Source: Epiperipatus broadwayi (Eukaryota; Onychophora; Udeonychophora; Euonychophora; Peripatidae). From it: a stretch of DNA of 64,000 nt. Of the stretch, positions 47,546 through 60,090 are shown piece by piece (position 1 is the stretch's first letter; every line of letters begins with the position of its first letter). The notes beneath the pieces are model-generated. The model searched no databases, was not told where the DNA came from, and worked only from the letters and a program-made list of their open reading frames with translations. The stretch is from positions 992,001-1,056,000 of the forward strand of contig JAQFVV010006502.1 of assembly GCA_028023455.1 (NCBI GenBank). Reading direction: 5' to 3'. Made by a program: the position numbers and the translations under genes.

Positions 47546-48190
47546 TTGTTAGGAAAAGAAGCCAATAATTCTGAAAATAATGCTTACATTCGGAGGAATC
47601 AATATGCATCAGTTTATATTGATTTAGGTTATAATCATGAATTCAATAGAATTATTATATGTAATAAAAATATCTTTAGGCCTGATAACAATAAAAATTT
47701 AATCGTTCAAGAGAATAAAGAGTTTATTTCTTTACCATTCAAGTCATCAATTTATAGATTTGTTTATAAGAATAATTATTTATTGGGTTGTGGGGCCTTG
47801 ATTTAAATTCATTATTAAATAATTCAAAACAGTCAGTTGACAGTAAACCTATTCCTGATGTACTTTATAAGATTTCTTAAAATTGTCATAAAATTTATAT
47901 GGGTCAAAGTAAATTAAGTCTCAATAAAAGAGTTAAAGTTTATAAGAATAAAGTTAAAAATTGGTATCATAACTCTGTTCTGTATATTTATGAACTGAAT
48001 ATAGATCATAATATTATTTGACAGTGCAGAGGCTATCTTTTGTAAAAAAAAAAAGTGAATTAACAAAATGTCAATCTGAGACCATCAATCTCATGAAGAC
48101 ATTTTTTAATGCTAAATGTCACTGGTTAAGTGAATTATAGGAAGGCAATTTAATTTCTAACTACATATTGTTTGTAATTTGTTGAATTTT
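47546..48190 (+). pseudogene. Penelope-like C-terminal GIY-YIG endonuclease domain
   Basis: At about 47850-48020 the reading is PDVLYKIS-stop-NCHKIYMGQSKLSLNKRV, then VYKNKVKN and NSVLYIYELNIDHNII. This aligns with the GIY-YIG core (VYKI-C--C---YIGQT-R-L--R---H, then SAL--H, HNI). The first Cys codon is a stop here, and IYMG stands for the YIG motif. Upstream 47546-47806 (86 codons) is the linker between thumb and nuclease. The GIY-YIG enzyme cuts target DNA for insertion. It pairs with the second GIY-YIG relic at 5.15 kb, which is a different copy with VYKITCE and YYGHTGKQ. Confidence 0.7.
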
Positions 48191-48896
48191 ACTTGAGAAG
48201 ATCTATTTATTATTAGATGAAAACATGATAATAAGAGAATTTTAGTTGTTTTTTTGCCTAGTTTTCTAATGTTATATGATTTTATATTTTGTTTTATAAA
48301 AAATAGTATACATTGGAATGTTTTATTTTAGAATATTGATAGGCAATATTATGAGATAATCTATTATTAATTTTATAATATCAAACTTTATAATAAAAAA
48401 TTCAAATGGCATTTTCTATTTTAATTATTGAAATGAGCAAAAAGTTTAGACTTTGTGGCTAATTATTCCAATGTATAAATATATAAAATGCACTAAAATA
48501 CATGAACACACAAATCTTAATATTGTAGATCAGTGGTTTTCAACCTTTTCACACCTGCAGACCATCAAAAATAAGGATAAGATTTCATGGATTGGCAAAA
48601 GTTTATAGATAAATTTTATTAAAGATGTAATCTGCTTAGCCTTAGATAAGAATAATTGTTATAACTGATCAAAAAAGCATACTAGTTATTGTGTATTGTA
48701 ATGGTGTTGCTACCTTCACATGCTGAACTCAAAAAACAGTACAATAACAATTGTTCTCATTAATGTGCTTGAATTTCTACATTTATTATTTCATTGTTAA
48801 AACATGCAAGAATAAAATGTTATTCACCTGAATGTTGGAAAATATCATAGCTAGTGTAATTACATGATAATGTTTATGATAAATGTAATATCTGTA

Positions 48897-48997
<101 letters not shown>

Positions 48998-49074
48998 GGA
49001 GGTTGTCTTTGAATAGTAGTAAGGGTAAAATAAAAATTGCGTAATTAAAATCACTGTACAGCCAAAAAAAATTT

Positions 49075-50100
49075 GCTATATTTTAAATCTGAAAAAATAA
49101 AACAAAACATGTAAAACTCTGAAGTTTTGATGTTATTGCAATTTTTTGTGCTGGTGTGTTGAAAGGGTCAAAAAATGTAATTAATAGGAGAGTTTTTTTA
49201 AAAAATGGCAAAATAGACATCGCGTAATAGAAATAAAGCCCCCTAAAAAATACCTGTATAGTCGCCATCTTTTTAAAAAAAAGACAACAAAACTTAAAAA
49301 AGTCAAAAGTTTTGATCTTATTTTGATTTTTTTTTTTGGGGGGGGGGTGAGTTGAGAAATACTGTCTTCCCTGAGACAAATGATAGAGACCAAAGTATTT
49401 TTTAAAAAAGGTAACAGAAATTGGTTTTAATTAAAAATAAAAGTTTTAATATAGGCCAAAATAAAGTGGGCATATTTTTAAACAAAAAAAAAAAAGAAAC
49501 GAAACTTGTAAAAGTCAAAAGTTTTGATCTTATTTTAATTTGGGGGTAGGGGGGTGGATTGAGGAATACTTTGTAAAAGTTAGATACAGAAATTTTTTGG
49601 TTGTTTTTCTTTTTAAAAAAAGTGACAAAAATTGATTTCAAAAATAAAAGTTAAAGCCAAAAAATAACTTATTTTAATTTTTTTGGGGGGAGTGGGTTGA
49701 GAAATACTTTGTCTTCACTGACACAAAAGATAGAAACAAAAGTTACTTTTGGTTTGTTTTTATTTTTTAAAAAAGATAATAAAAATTGGTTTTAAATATA
49801 AAAGTTTTAGTATATTAGCAGTATACAAATAAAGACAAAAAAGATATTGTCTTAGAGGCCAAAAAAAAATGTGGCTATGTTTTTAAACAAAAAAAAAACC
49901 CTGAAACTTGAAGAAGTCAAAAGTTTTGATCTTACTTTATTTTAGGGTGGGGGTGGGGTATTGAGAAATACTTTGTAAAAGTTAGAGACAGAAATTATTT
50001 TTTGGTTTTTATTTTAAAAAAAAGAAATGATTTCAAAAATAAAAGTTAAAGCAAAAAAAAAAAAAAAAATTGACGTATAACCAAAAAAAAAAAAAAAAAA
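49075..50100. repeat. Degenerate satellite inside the hAT-like element, about 5 units of 140-260 bp
   Basis: Landmarks recur in order: AAGTTTTGAT-TTATT (49120, 49305, 49515, 49922), a G-run with TTGAG-AATACT (49340-49365, 49540-49570, 49685-49710, 49945-49970), AGA-ACAGAAATT (or a variant), a poly-T/poly-A block, and ATTGATTTCAAAAATAAAAGTT. Spacing varies because of indels. Open frames on the minus strand in 49083-49641 (PPPKKK and similar) come from the repeat. Confidence 0.8.
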
Positions 50101-50591
50101 CACTAAAAATGAAATATTAAAAGAGGAAGTAGAAAAAATGTAAGAGATCAAAAAAAGTCATGGTATTTTTAAAATCACAATCTGGTAACATTACATTTTA
50201 TTGTTTTAACCCATAAACAATGCCGACAAGCGGCCGTGATTGGCTATCAAAAGACAACTGGAGTTTGTATAATAAAAAACTTTTTTTTTTTTTTTTTTAG
50301 AAAAATAATAAAAATTTTAATTCTCCCCCTCCCCTAAACATCTGTGATAAATATAAAAACAAATTAATTTATGTATGATTGATTAGATTTTGTTTTTGCT
50401 CTGTTTCTTTTTTTTTAATCGGATAAAAATGCGATGAAAAATTAATAAAAATTGTTTATATTAATTAAAAGTTTAAAAGTTTAAAATCACATTATTTTGT
50501 TATTACAAACTTTCATGTCAGTCTAGTGCAGACCAGCAAAAAAATTATGTGGCCTGGCATTGGTCCACGGACCGGTGGTTGAAAACCACTG

Positions 50592-51970
50592 ACTTTTAGG
50601 ATGATGCAGAGGTCATAAACAACTCCTCAATGAATTATGGAATGAAATAAATTCTTTATCTTGTAGTTTTTAAGATTGAAATTCATGAAATATAACTAAT
50701 TATTAGAATTCTGAAATAATGCTTATAAATAAGGTTCTTCCAGAAAAGGTGATGAAGAAATTTATAAATGCATGTATAATGATATTCATCAAACATAGGC
50801 TTGAATTGGAAAAAATCAAAGATATTTGACCTTTTTTCTACCTCTGTTATTTGAATACCAATTGTATATTTCTATGTAAAATATGTCCAATGTTATAAGC
50901 TGCAGATTTAGATTGGAACAAGTAAATTTTATTGTTATTCTTTTCTGCTGTCTTTTCTTGTCTCATAATTTCACATAATATTGTTATAAGGTTTCTAAAA
51001 TAGGTAAATTAATGATGCTTTTATAATTTTTTGGTATATTCATACACACATTTAAAATTAGTGTTTTAGAGTTTTTGGAGATTAATAAAATAGAATTCAT
51101 TTAATCTTTTATAAAATAAATATAATAAGGTTTTGGAACATTTATTTGTAGTTTAGAATGTTTTTTTTTTTTTAAAATAAACATTTAAAAAAATTATAAC
51201 CCACTTAATTAACACATATGTGGATAACATATAGATGATTATTTAATAAATAGGTTGCTTCTCATAAAGAAAAACAGATACAAATGTAAATCTCTCTTAA
51301 TATATAGGCTTAAGGATAGGCATATAAATATATTCAAAATGGTGCTTTCATGTTATGCTGTTTTAATTCATTTGCTGAAGTAGTTACTTCATTGCCTCAC
51401 ATATAGAACCAGTACTAGTCATTGCAATTACAAGGAAATGTCAATAAATAAGTTACAAATGAAGATAAAATAGTTGCAATACAAGTTATCATTTTTGTAT
51501 ATAAATAGTGACAATACAATTTAAGAAGGTTATAAGCTAAATAAAGATATATGTTTTGGTGATCAGTTACTTAAAATACAATTGAAAAGTGTACTACAAA
51601 AATATTAGCTGTTGTGCAATTTTTATAGGATGAAAAGTATTTATAAGAATTAGTTAAACTTCAAAAATGATTTTCAATAGTTTTCATATATAACAATTGC
51701 AGTATTTAAGGTCAAACAAGAATTATATATGTGTGCAACAATAAATATATAAAAAAGACATAATAATTTTGTAGAACAAAAATAATAACTTTGTACAATA
51801 ATATATAATGATTATGAAGTAATTGTCTATAATGATTAAATACAATGTAAGTATAGCTATCAATGTGTAACAATATTGTTAGATTATAGAGTTATATATA
51901 TGGTGTTATAAGATCAAAGAACTGTAAAAAATGTCATATGATAAGGTATGTAAAAAAACCCTATATTTGG
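50592..51970. other. Unassigned AT-rich DNA
   Basis: Nothing recognisable on either strand. Confidence 0.55.
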
Positions 51971-51974
51971 TAAT

Positions 51975-53656
51975 GTTTGTAAAAGACACCAAAAGTCTTG
52001 AGGGATATATGAACTCCCAGAACCCGGTATATGGATTCTAGTATTTATGTAATTCATATACTCCTGTCTTTATAAGTCAAAAGGCAGGACTAAGATTTAT
52101 TATATGCAGGTCACCATGAACTTTAATTATTTTTATATATTTTAGACAGGATATGTACTCTCGAAAATATTTTCATATGTTATTTGAATTAAATTATCAA
52201 CTTACCATCTTAATTCTGCATTTGTTAATTATTTGCTTGTTGCTCTTACTCACAACAATATAATGAAATCATCACAGGAATCAAATTCAAAGTAATTGTC
52301 TGTACAGCAAACTGGGGCAGTCATGATTGAATTTGAACTAACAGGAAAAATGGCAAGGATATCACAAGTTGGTATATGTTAATTCAATATAGATGATCTA
52401 AGTTATTGGCCATTGCATGTTCAGATGATAAACAATTAATTTACATTAAAGAGCCACCAGAGACAGAGCAATAACAATGAACTTGCAGAAAAACTAAATG
52501 ATTATTTCAATCCCTAGCCATCTAAGTATTATCAATTGTATTTTAGTGGAAGAAGACAAGAAAGAAAATGAATAAATAATAGGTAATGACATGGGCCTAA
52601 GACAGATTGGGAAAATCATGCTTTAATGCCAGATACTAAGAGGAAACTCTTTTCAAGCAATTATTATATAGGCTAATAGATAATCAGTTTAGGAAATAAT
52701 ATTAGCAGTAAAAGACTTAATCTATGATAGAGCAGTCACACATAGAACAGCTCACAAAATTCAGATGTTCACAAGACCATAACCCTTCCAGATACAATTT
52801 ATAAAATGTCAGGTTTTGAATCTAAGAGACAAATGAGTTAAATGTTTCTGATCTGGAAAAATTGATCACAAAACATGTGATCCCATAAGCAATTATGTGA
52901 AAGTTGTATGATAACTGATAATCCCTAAAAGTATACTACCATACAGACAAGAAACTGAGCAGAAAATTTATTTGCAATGTGATGGAAAGTAGCTACATAA
53001 AAATGCTACCATGGATTAATCAGATCCAATAATGCTAATGTACAAATAATCAGCAAAATGATAACCATGGAAATTTATAGTGAGGCAAAGGATATCACTG
53101 ATGAAAGTCAGAGATTAGAAAAGTTCAATTAAAGATTTATTATCACCCCCAAAGTAGAGAAAACTCACCTCAAGGACTGGGATGCTAATAAAAATCCCAT
53201 AAAATATTAGTAGTCACAAAAGTAAAGGTAGAAACAAAAAAGAGTAATTAAATACTAATAGTGAGTGAGGAAATTAACCCGATCATAGGCTAAGAATGAT
53301 TTGTGACCCTAGGCATAAAGATAGACACCATTAAGAAAAATGACATAGAATCATAAGTTAAAAATAACTATCCAATCTATTCCAAAAAGGAACCAGGGAA
53401 AGGTATATAAACTCCCAGAGCCTGTTATATGGGTTCTCGATTTATGTAATTAAAGACCCTGGCCTCTGTAAATCAAAATGAAGGATTAAAAATTATTAAG
53501 TGCAGGTTATAATGATCTTTTATTATTTTTATGAACCTTAGATAGGCTGTATCCACTTGTAAATATTCTCATATGTTATATAAATTAAACTATTAGCTTA
53601 CCATCTTAATTTAACCTTTGTCAATTATTAACTTGTTGCTCTCAGACACAGCAACA
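51975..53656 (+). mobile_element. Degenerate LTR retrotransposon, gag relic only
   Basis: Two diverged direct repeats of about 280 bp (about 51975-52257 and 53375-53656) share AACTCCCAGANCC, TATTTTNATAT or GAACC, TCATATGTTAT-TNAATTAAA-TAT-A-CTTACCATCTTAAT and CTTGTTGCTCT, ending ACANCA. The interior of 1.1 kb is too short for pol. It gives gag-like peptides in broken frames (LAEKLNDYFNP, then YFSGRRQERK) and a decayed zinc-knuckle-like CF-SGKIDHKTCD near 52842-52880. This fits the gag layout of Gypsy-type elements. The orientation is taken from these peptides. No primer-binding site or polypurine tract was recognised, so an ancient internally deleted element is most likely. Confidence 0.6.
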
Positions 53657-56135
53657 GTAAAAAAATTACTGAAGATATACATTATTCATAATCTCTGTGT
53701 CTAAATTTAATAAATATTCAATATTTTTTAAATACCTTTTCTGAAAATGACATCCAGCTTCTGCAAAAAATCACTGAAGAAAATTCTAATAAATAATCAA
53801 AATAAATGTTCAAAAATATATTTATATTTTAATGACTTATTTATTGAGATTGTTGATTGTTATTAATATTGGTTAAGTATGAACTGCTTTCATGTATTTA
53901 GTTTTGATATAATTTAGTTTTTGAATTTTACACATTAAATATCCTTGTATTTAGTTTAAGTTTGAGATATTTATCTTTTTATTGATTTGCATTGAAGCAT
54001 TAAAAAATATATAAGTTATTTTTAGTGCTTGGTTTGGAAAAAAAACTACTTTGTATTGATATTGTTTTTTTTCAGGTGGCACATTTGCATTTGTATAATT
54101 GTTGAAAGCCAAATTCTAAACTAAGCATTTATAGAACATTTATTATTTCCAATCTTATTAGCTTGATGAAAAGGTCAAAGAGTAGTTTACATACATAATT
54201 TATTATATCTAAATTTAATGAGCAATATATTGTTTTCACTGATGTAGCTTACAGAAATAAACTAAGCTATAATTTATAATTACATCATATAATAATTAGT
54301 ATCAAAATATATTAATATAAACAAAATAGTCAAATGTTTGGTGCCTTAAAGTGCTTACACAGATTTAAATGATCTATGGATAGTGAGCTCTGCCATGTTA
54401 TCACTATCCTAAATCTACAAAAGCATTGCAAATAATTATAAGAAATAAAAGCACACTTTCCACACTCAGCAGTTCAGATTGTGAATAAGAAATTATTCTA
54501 ATGATTATAGAACAATGGGGGGGGGTATTTAAGATATGCAGGGCTTATTATTTTTTAACAAAACCACTGATTCATTAGCTGTCTTAATTATTAAATTATT
54601 AATTTAAGGCTATAAAATTCTAAAATAAGTATTTCATTCCCTAGCACAGCTGTTGAATTTGAAATTCAGCCAGAGAAGAACATATCAAATGCAGCTCTCA
54701 ATTTACTGAAATCTAGGGTAGCTAGACAATCAGTGATTTACAACTTAATATTTAAATCCTCATTGTCAGACTGGGTTTTGATTTTGTTACCTTTATAAGT
54801 GAGGTCTGGGTTTGAAAGTTGGAAGGAATGCATATTTGCTTTCAGCAGCTACTTTTAATTTCACTTTACCTGCTAAATCTTAAATCAGTTCAGAAAGTAT
54901 ATAATTTAGTATCATCAGTTTTTCATTAACAGGTGACATCTTACTTCCTTTATGATGAATGTAACATTTTTACACAGCATGGTCAAGAAGACAAAAACAG
55001 TTCACCACTAGGATTCAAAGCTGGAAGTAATGGCTGATACATAAGGTTAAAGTTCTGTGCCAAATATAAACCCCAGCACTCACTGGTTTGTAAATCAAGG
55101 ATTCTTATAATATGAATAGAAATTGTATAAACATTGTTAATCAGGGATTGCTCTAGTTTACAATACCTGCAGTATAATGTAAAGCTGCTTTTCTCTTAGT
55201 GATTAAGCTGTGTGATTTGTTGTAACATTCTAGCAAGGAAATGAAATTTCTATATGGAATAATGAACTGAAGGTATTAAAATATTTATTTGGTAAACTGG
55301 TTTCAGATCTATATAACTGTTCAAGCAGATTGTCATGAGAAATTTCAAGTTTTAAATTTGACAGGTAAAATAAAGTTAAAGATGACTGCGAATAAATATA
55401 TACATTCCTTCAGACATTGAATCCTAAGCTTCATTGATAAAGCAAAAATGAGAAACTGGTCTAAAGATGAGAGTTCAATTACTAAGGAGTTTTATATACA
55501 ACTGATTATCACTGATTACTCTAGCTTATAATATATGAGAATAAAATGGAAATCAAATATTGTCTTAATGATTAAGATGGTAATATGGTAGATTATAGAA
55601 GCACATATACTATGAGCAGTTGCTGACAATTAATTATTGATATTGTTTTAAAAATGAGCTTAAAATTTGCAGCATAAAGAGTTAAATGATAATTTTATTA
55701 TTTATTACTATGATGTCAAATTTTCCTTAGTAAAGTTAACTTATTATTTATTATAAAAAGTAGATTTATAAGAAAAAGAAATAACAAAAAAAAAAAATCT
55801 TGCTAATGATAAAATTGCGATTTTTATTTTGTAGTGATGCGTACTAATGGTTGATTATGTGTCTCTGTGTACACATTTATATACATTCTGACTATTTTTA
55901 ATTACTTTTTTTTAAAAAATAGCCTACAGAAATTTTTGAATGTTTTTCTGACAGTAAACATTGTCAAAATAATGTCCTTGAAAAATATTCAAGTTATATC
56001 CTAAAGATATTATTTTGATACTCCTTGTTTTTTTAAAATCTAGTTTGATAAGACTTATTGGTGAACAAATTTTATAAAAATGATTTAAAGTAGGAAAAAA
56101 GCGTATTAGAAATCAAGTGTTTATATAAAAGTTTG
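53657..56135. other. Unassigned AT-rich DNA
   Basis: An eight-G run lies at 54517-54524. There is no recognisable gene; the composition is mildly richer in GC at 54600-55500, without a coding pattern. Confidence 0.55.
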
Positions 56136-56138
56136 TAT

Positions 56139-56217
56139 TAATTAGCAGGTCACAATTCTGTTAAAATGAATTATTCTAAATGAATTATTTTAAAAGAATT
56201 GTGATCTAATAATTAAT
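56139..56217. repeat. Short imperfect hairpin, about 80 bp
   Basis: TTAGCAGGTCACAATTCTGTTAAAAT faces ATTTTAAAAGAATTGTGATCTAATAA with a few mismatches and a short AT loop. It is probably a tiny MITE remnant. Confidence 0.65.
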
Positions 56218-56978
56218 AATAATTTTTAACACAACTTATTTTTTATTCACTTATGCTCATTAATACATATAACTTGTTAATAGTTTAGTATTCCCTCCAT
56301 GCCATTTTGGTTTCTAAGGGAGCATCAAACACTACACGTTGACACCATAACTTTTAGCCGTTTTGTTATGAAACACAATTGATTTATATATTTAATTACT
56401 TTAATGAAACATAATGTTATTTAAAATTATTATAAAAATGTTTTCTATAAGACAAAGATCTCACAATTTCTCTTCTAAAATTTTGCATTAAGAACAATAA
56501 TTTTATCAACTCTAAAGCCATTATTGAAAAATCATGATAGATCTATATTAAAAATACCAAAATGGAACCTAAAAAGAATTGAGAAATTATTTATTCATGT
56601 CTCAAGAACATAGAAAAATCTATAATGATTTGTTGATTTAAATGCAATACAATTAGAATTTTAATAGTTATCAATAATGATTTGACTTGGGGAGAATAAT
56701 AGCAAAAAATAATATACTATTGCAAGTTTTTGCAGTTAAAAGAAACTCCTGTAAGGGAATTTATAAAAATGTACTTTCTATCTATGATGAGAAATATGGT
56801 CACATGGAAGTTTTTCATAAGAGGTTATGATGTTAAAGGAATATTCAAATAACTAACAGCAGATATTCTAATGCTTAATGGGACTGATTAATAAATGAAG
56901 TAAATACATTCATATTAGTGGAAAATATATTTATTTATAAAAATTAAGTAAATCTATAAAAATATATAAAATTAAAAA

Positions 56979-57139
56979 TAATCTATTTTAAACAAAATTG
57001 AACTAGATAACTCACTATAAGTAAAAAAAAATTTTTCATATATCAATCTGGTTTGGAATAAAAGCCAGATTGTTGGATTAAATATTTTTATTTATTTATA
57101 GTGAGTTGTCTATTTCAATTTTGTTTTAAATTGATTATT
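56979..57139. repeat. MITE-like element, about 160 bp
   Basis: Imperfect terminal inverted repeats of about 42 bp share AAAATTGAACTAGATAACTC (left), whose complement on the right is GAGTTGTCTATTTCAATTTT, and flank an inner hairpin AATCTGGTTT...AAAGCCAGATT (57045-57071). No coding. Confidence 0.7.
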
Positions 57140-57479
57140 TTAATTGTATATATAGAAGGCAACATTATGGACAAATTTTAACATTAAAATTTGATCATTT
57201 AAAGTATATATATATATTGATTGTATCATTTGTTTATACGGTACAAATATATTGGCATCCGTCAAGATATTTAAAAGCTAAAAAAAAAGTAAATTTAGTG
57301 TTCTTATTAAAAAGACATAATTAAATTTTTTCGTTTGTATAATCTTTTTTTTAAAACATGCAATGAAAGTAAAATTTTCATCCATATATTTTTTTTGTAT
57401 GTAATTAAAAATTAAGGTAAAAATTGGAAAGAACAAAAGACACACAAATTACTAATCCTGATAAACTAAAAGAAAAATA

Positions 57480-59180
57480 TTTTAGCTAATTAAAGATGGC
57501 AGAGGGACTTTGTGAAAGAAGAACTTTGTAACTTAAATTTAAGAGAGAGTGTACAAGATTATTATCTTGTACGCTGATAAAAGGACAAAAGTATGTGCAG
57601 GAGTTTCAAAAACTGGATCGAGGTATAAAAAGAGGAGGACAACTTCAATCTAGGTCTTCTCTTTACCTTCTAGTTATGTGTCTGAAAGTTGGAGGTTTCC
57701 GTGAGCATAACCTGTGGTAGTAATATACTTCTGCACAGGTACACCATTTGCTGTACCAAGCTGTCACACAAGCATGGAAACAGGCCTTGTGAAGATCGCT
57801 TTTGCAATAAAAGGGTCACTACAACCCTGCCTTTTCTCCAGCTATAAAATGGAATAATAATGGAAGACACCAGCAGGAGAGACCAATGGAAATTCTTATG
57901 AGCTCAGGATCCCATAAACCTATACCAACTTACCAGTAACAGTCAAGTTTGTACATTCGCGTAACAGAATTCAGAATCCAAGCAAAAGAGACCGAAGCTG
58001 ACCAGACTAGGACTGTAACATCCCGAGTCCGACCACACTTCAACTCGTAAGCCATGATTCCAAGACTCAAGACCCTATGAATGACCACCTTGATATTACA
58101 CATAGTATACCTCTTTCCACACGGCCGACATAGGTCACGGAGAAGCAATAAGATTCTGATGAATAAAAGAAAGGTTCTTAATTGACTAAAATATCACTAA
58201 ATTTAATTTAACCTAATGCATAGTTTTCACATATATAGACTATAAATAGTAATTAGAATTGGATTGAATTAGATCAATAACGAAACAGAGAATGAAATAC
58301 ATTAAATTAATTATATATTTATTTACAATTGGCATGAAATTGATCAGTTTTACACATTTCAGCATCGAATGTACAAACATTTGATAATTCAAAATCACTT
58401 TACATAAGTAATCATTAAATTTCATAGAGAGTTTAACATGTGCCCATCCTAGGAATTGTTTACAATTGATACATAATTAATCACTACGTTATGTCTATAA
58501 ATCTCAATAAGCCAAATCCTATTACATTTGTGGCTGGAAGATACATAATTATATCGAACTTTGATCATGAATTTATTTACTAAAATACCCATATATAATT
58601 TAATAACGAGCGCATAGACCAGCTCAAGTAATGATCGATCGAACATGGCTTTCGAGAGAAAATTTCAGAATGCTGAAAGCGTTATGTTAAGGTGGGAGAG
58701 TTGGCTGCATAAGATTTTACCAATGCGCTATGGCACAGGTAAACAATAATAGGAAAAGTCGCTCTGCGGATGGATGAAATAACTTCAGGGTTCTTGCGAC
58801 AAACGCCGGTACCCTGTAACCGATCGCAATGCTGCGTGAAAAGGAACATTGTGTTCAGGAATGGCAGGGGTCTTACGTGCTAACCTGGCCTTGGCTCAGG
58901 CTTCGCTACTGCTCTACCCTATAAGAGAAGATGTGCTGGCAACGCCGTGGCTCCATCTTAAGATACGTATATTACGTATAGCAGCAAAATGAGAATAATT
59001 TTATAAAATACTATCACATCCGCCAAGCAAAGAATAGTATATTTTATACTATGAAATACGAGTTAATAGCATATTAGCTCTATCAAATTGGGACCAACTC
59101 TTGTGTAGCCTGGTAATAAACGTCTATGCTACAAGAGGGGATATTACTACATCTGTACTTTGACATGTTCGATCTATTAA
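57480..59180. other. GC-richer segment without a recognised gene
   Basis: 57600-58180 and 58640-58970 are clearly richer in GC than the surroundings and contain CpG (CCGATCGCAATGCTGCG, GGCAACGCCGTGG). Minus-strand frames 57870-57670 and 58148-57930 are short. One minus frame across 57800-57690 reads KACFHACVTAWYSKWCTCAEV, which looks protein-like but is unrecognised. Possible explanations are exons or promoter of a host gene, an LTR, or an unfamiliar repeat. Confidence 0.35.
57624..57650 (+). promoter_or_regulatory. TATA-like core promoter candidate
   Basis: TATAAAAAGAGGAGG (from 57624) in a locally GC-richer context has an initiator-like TTCAATC about 20 bp downstream (57644-57650). No downstream gene is recognised. 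An LTR promoter would look the same. Confidence 0.3.
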
Positions 59181-59750
59181 GTTACTTATAGATAATAAAT
59201 ATTTAAGGAGGGAAGTATATTTCTATGGACTTAAGAATTTAAATGACAAATATACTTATAAATACGATCAATGTTAAATTTAATTCTAAATAAACTTATA
59301 AGGTTAAGTTTTTAAATGGTTGATTATAAAAGAGCCACATTTCACATATTAAATCATTTAAATAATAAAAAATATAGGATTTCGAAACAGCGCAGAAAGT
59401 TGATGCGATAAATAAATTACGCGAAGATTTTCAAATATCTTCTTAAAAAATAAAAATAAGTGCCTACTGTTTCGAAATATTGGCATATAAAATATAATAA
59501 GCATTTAAAATAAGCAAAGAAATATAGACACAACCGTAGTAATATAACTTTAAATTAGACGCTTATAATGTACTTTAAATGAAAGGAAAATATAAATTAC
59601 TCAGATTATTTAAACTTTAACACATTAAATTTTGATAGCAAGTGACATATTTAAAATATTAATTAAATGGATTTAAGTTTTGGGTACATATTAGTTTTAT
59701 AATTATTTTAAAAGAAAGTTAGCTAACTTATATAGATATATTTACATAAA
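59181..59750. other. Unassigned AT-rich DNA
   Basis: Nothing recognisable. Confidence 0.6.
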
Positions 59751-59753
59751 GAA

Positions 59754-59957
59754 TTACACAGAGCTCTGCGGTTTGAAAAATAAAACTGTACCGGTATTTT
59801 TATCTGGACTGCAAGTTGTTGGCTGTTGGTTTGGTTTAGTTTGACTGGGCGGCATCATCTTTCCCATTATGTTAGGCTCGTCTCTTCCATCGGCATAATG
59901 GTGGTTTAGGCATTTCGATGAGAGAAACCCCGATCTCCCACGGAGTAACAGCAACAA
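59754..59957 (-). CDS. Possible small or partial ORF, unrecognised
   Basis: A 67-codon minus frame in a GC-richer pocket has a balanced composition: GRSGFLSSKCLNHHYADGRD, then a polar Pro/Gln/Thr-rich tail and FFKPQSSV-stop. There is no signal peptide of the usual length; MLLLLRG at the start is short. There are no domains and no neighbours that suggest a role. It could be an exon, a fragment of a retroelement protein or chance. Confidence 0.2.
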   Translation of the reverse strand: MLLLLRGRSGFLSSKCLNHHYADGRDEPNIMGKMMPPSQTKPNQQPTTCSPDKNTGTVLFFKPQSSV

Positions 59958-60016
59958 GATGCCCGCTTTTAGCCAGACATGTTAAACATTAACAATTGTG
60001 AAGACTGGCTGCAATT

Positions 60017-60090
60017 CTCACTAACAATATGGCTGTCTATCTCTAACAATATGGCTCTCTCTCTCTCTAACAATATGGCTCTCTCATTAA
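60017..60090. repeat. Three-copy short tandem repeat, 22-25 bp unit
   Basis: CTAACAATATGGCT followed by a variable CT-rich spacer occurs at 60020, 60042 and 60067. Confidence 0.88.

Larger units (their letters stand above)
44933..48335 (+). mobile_element. Penelope-like element (EN-positive), decayed but with both terminal repeats
   Basis: Two direct repeats bracket the element: about 44933-45165 and about 48069-48335. They share ATCATGAA, GACTGGCT or CACTGGTT, and GNCTAGTTTTNTAAT-TTATATGATTTT. Between them the plus strand carries an N-terminal region (about 45349-45582), reverse-transcriptase blocks and a C-terminal GIY-YIG domain. The right repeat contains the last codons of the protein and the left repeat repeats them (IMKMSVNMKDDWL versus LMKTFFNAKCHWL). 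This is expected when Penelope-like elements insert as partial tandem copies that leave an upstream pseudo-LTR. Inserted or lost DNA at about 46480-46690 and 46985-47170 breaks the coding further. The total of about 3.4 kb fits the group. Confidence 0.75.

Noticed and set aside
49083-49641. Minus-strand Pro/Lys/Phe-rich frames
   Set aside because: They repeat with the internal satellite and come from its poly-A and poly-G blocks.
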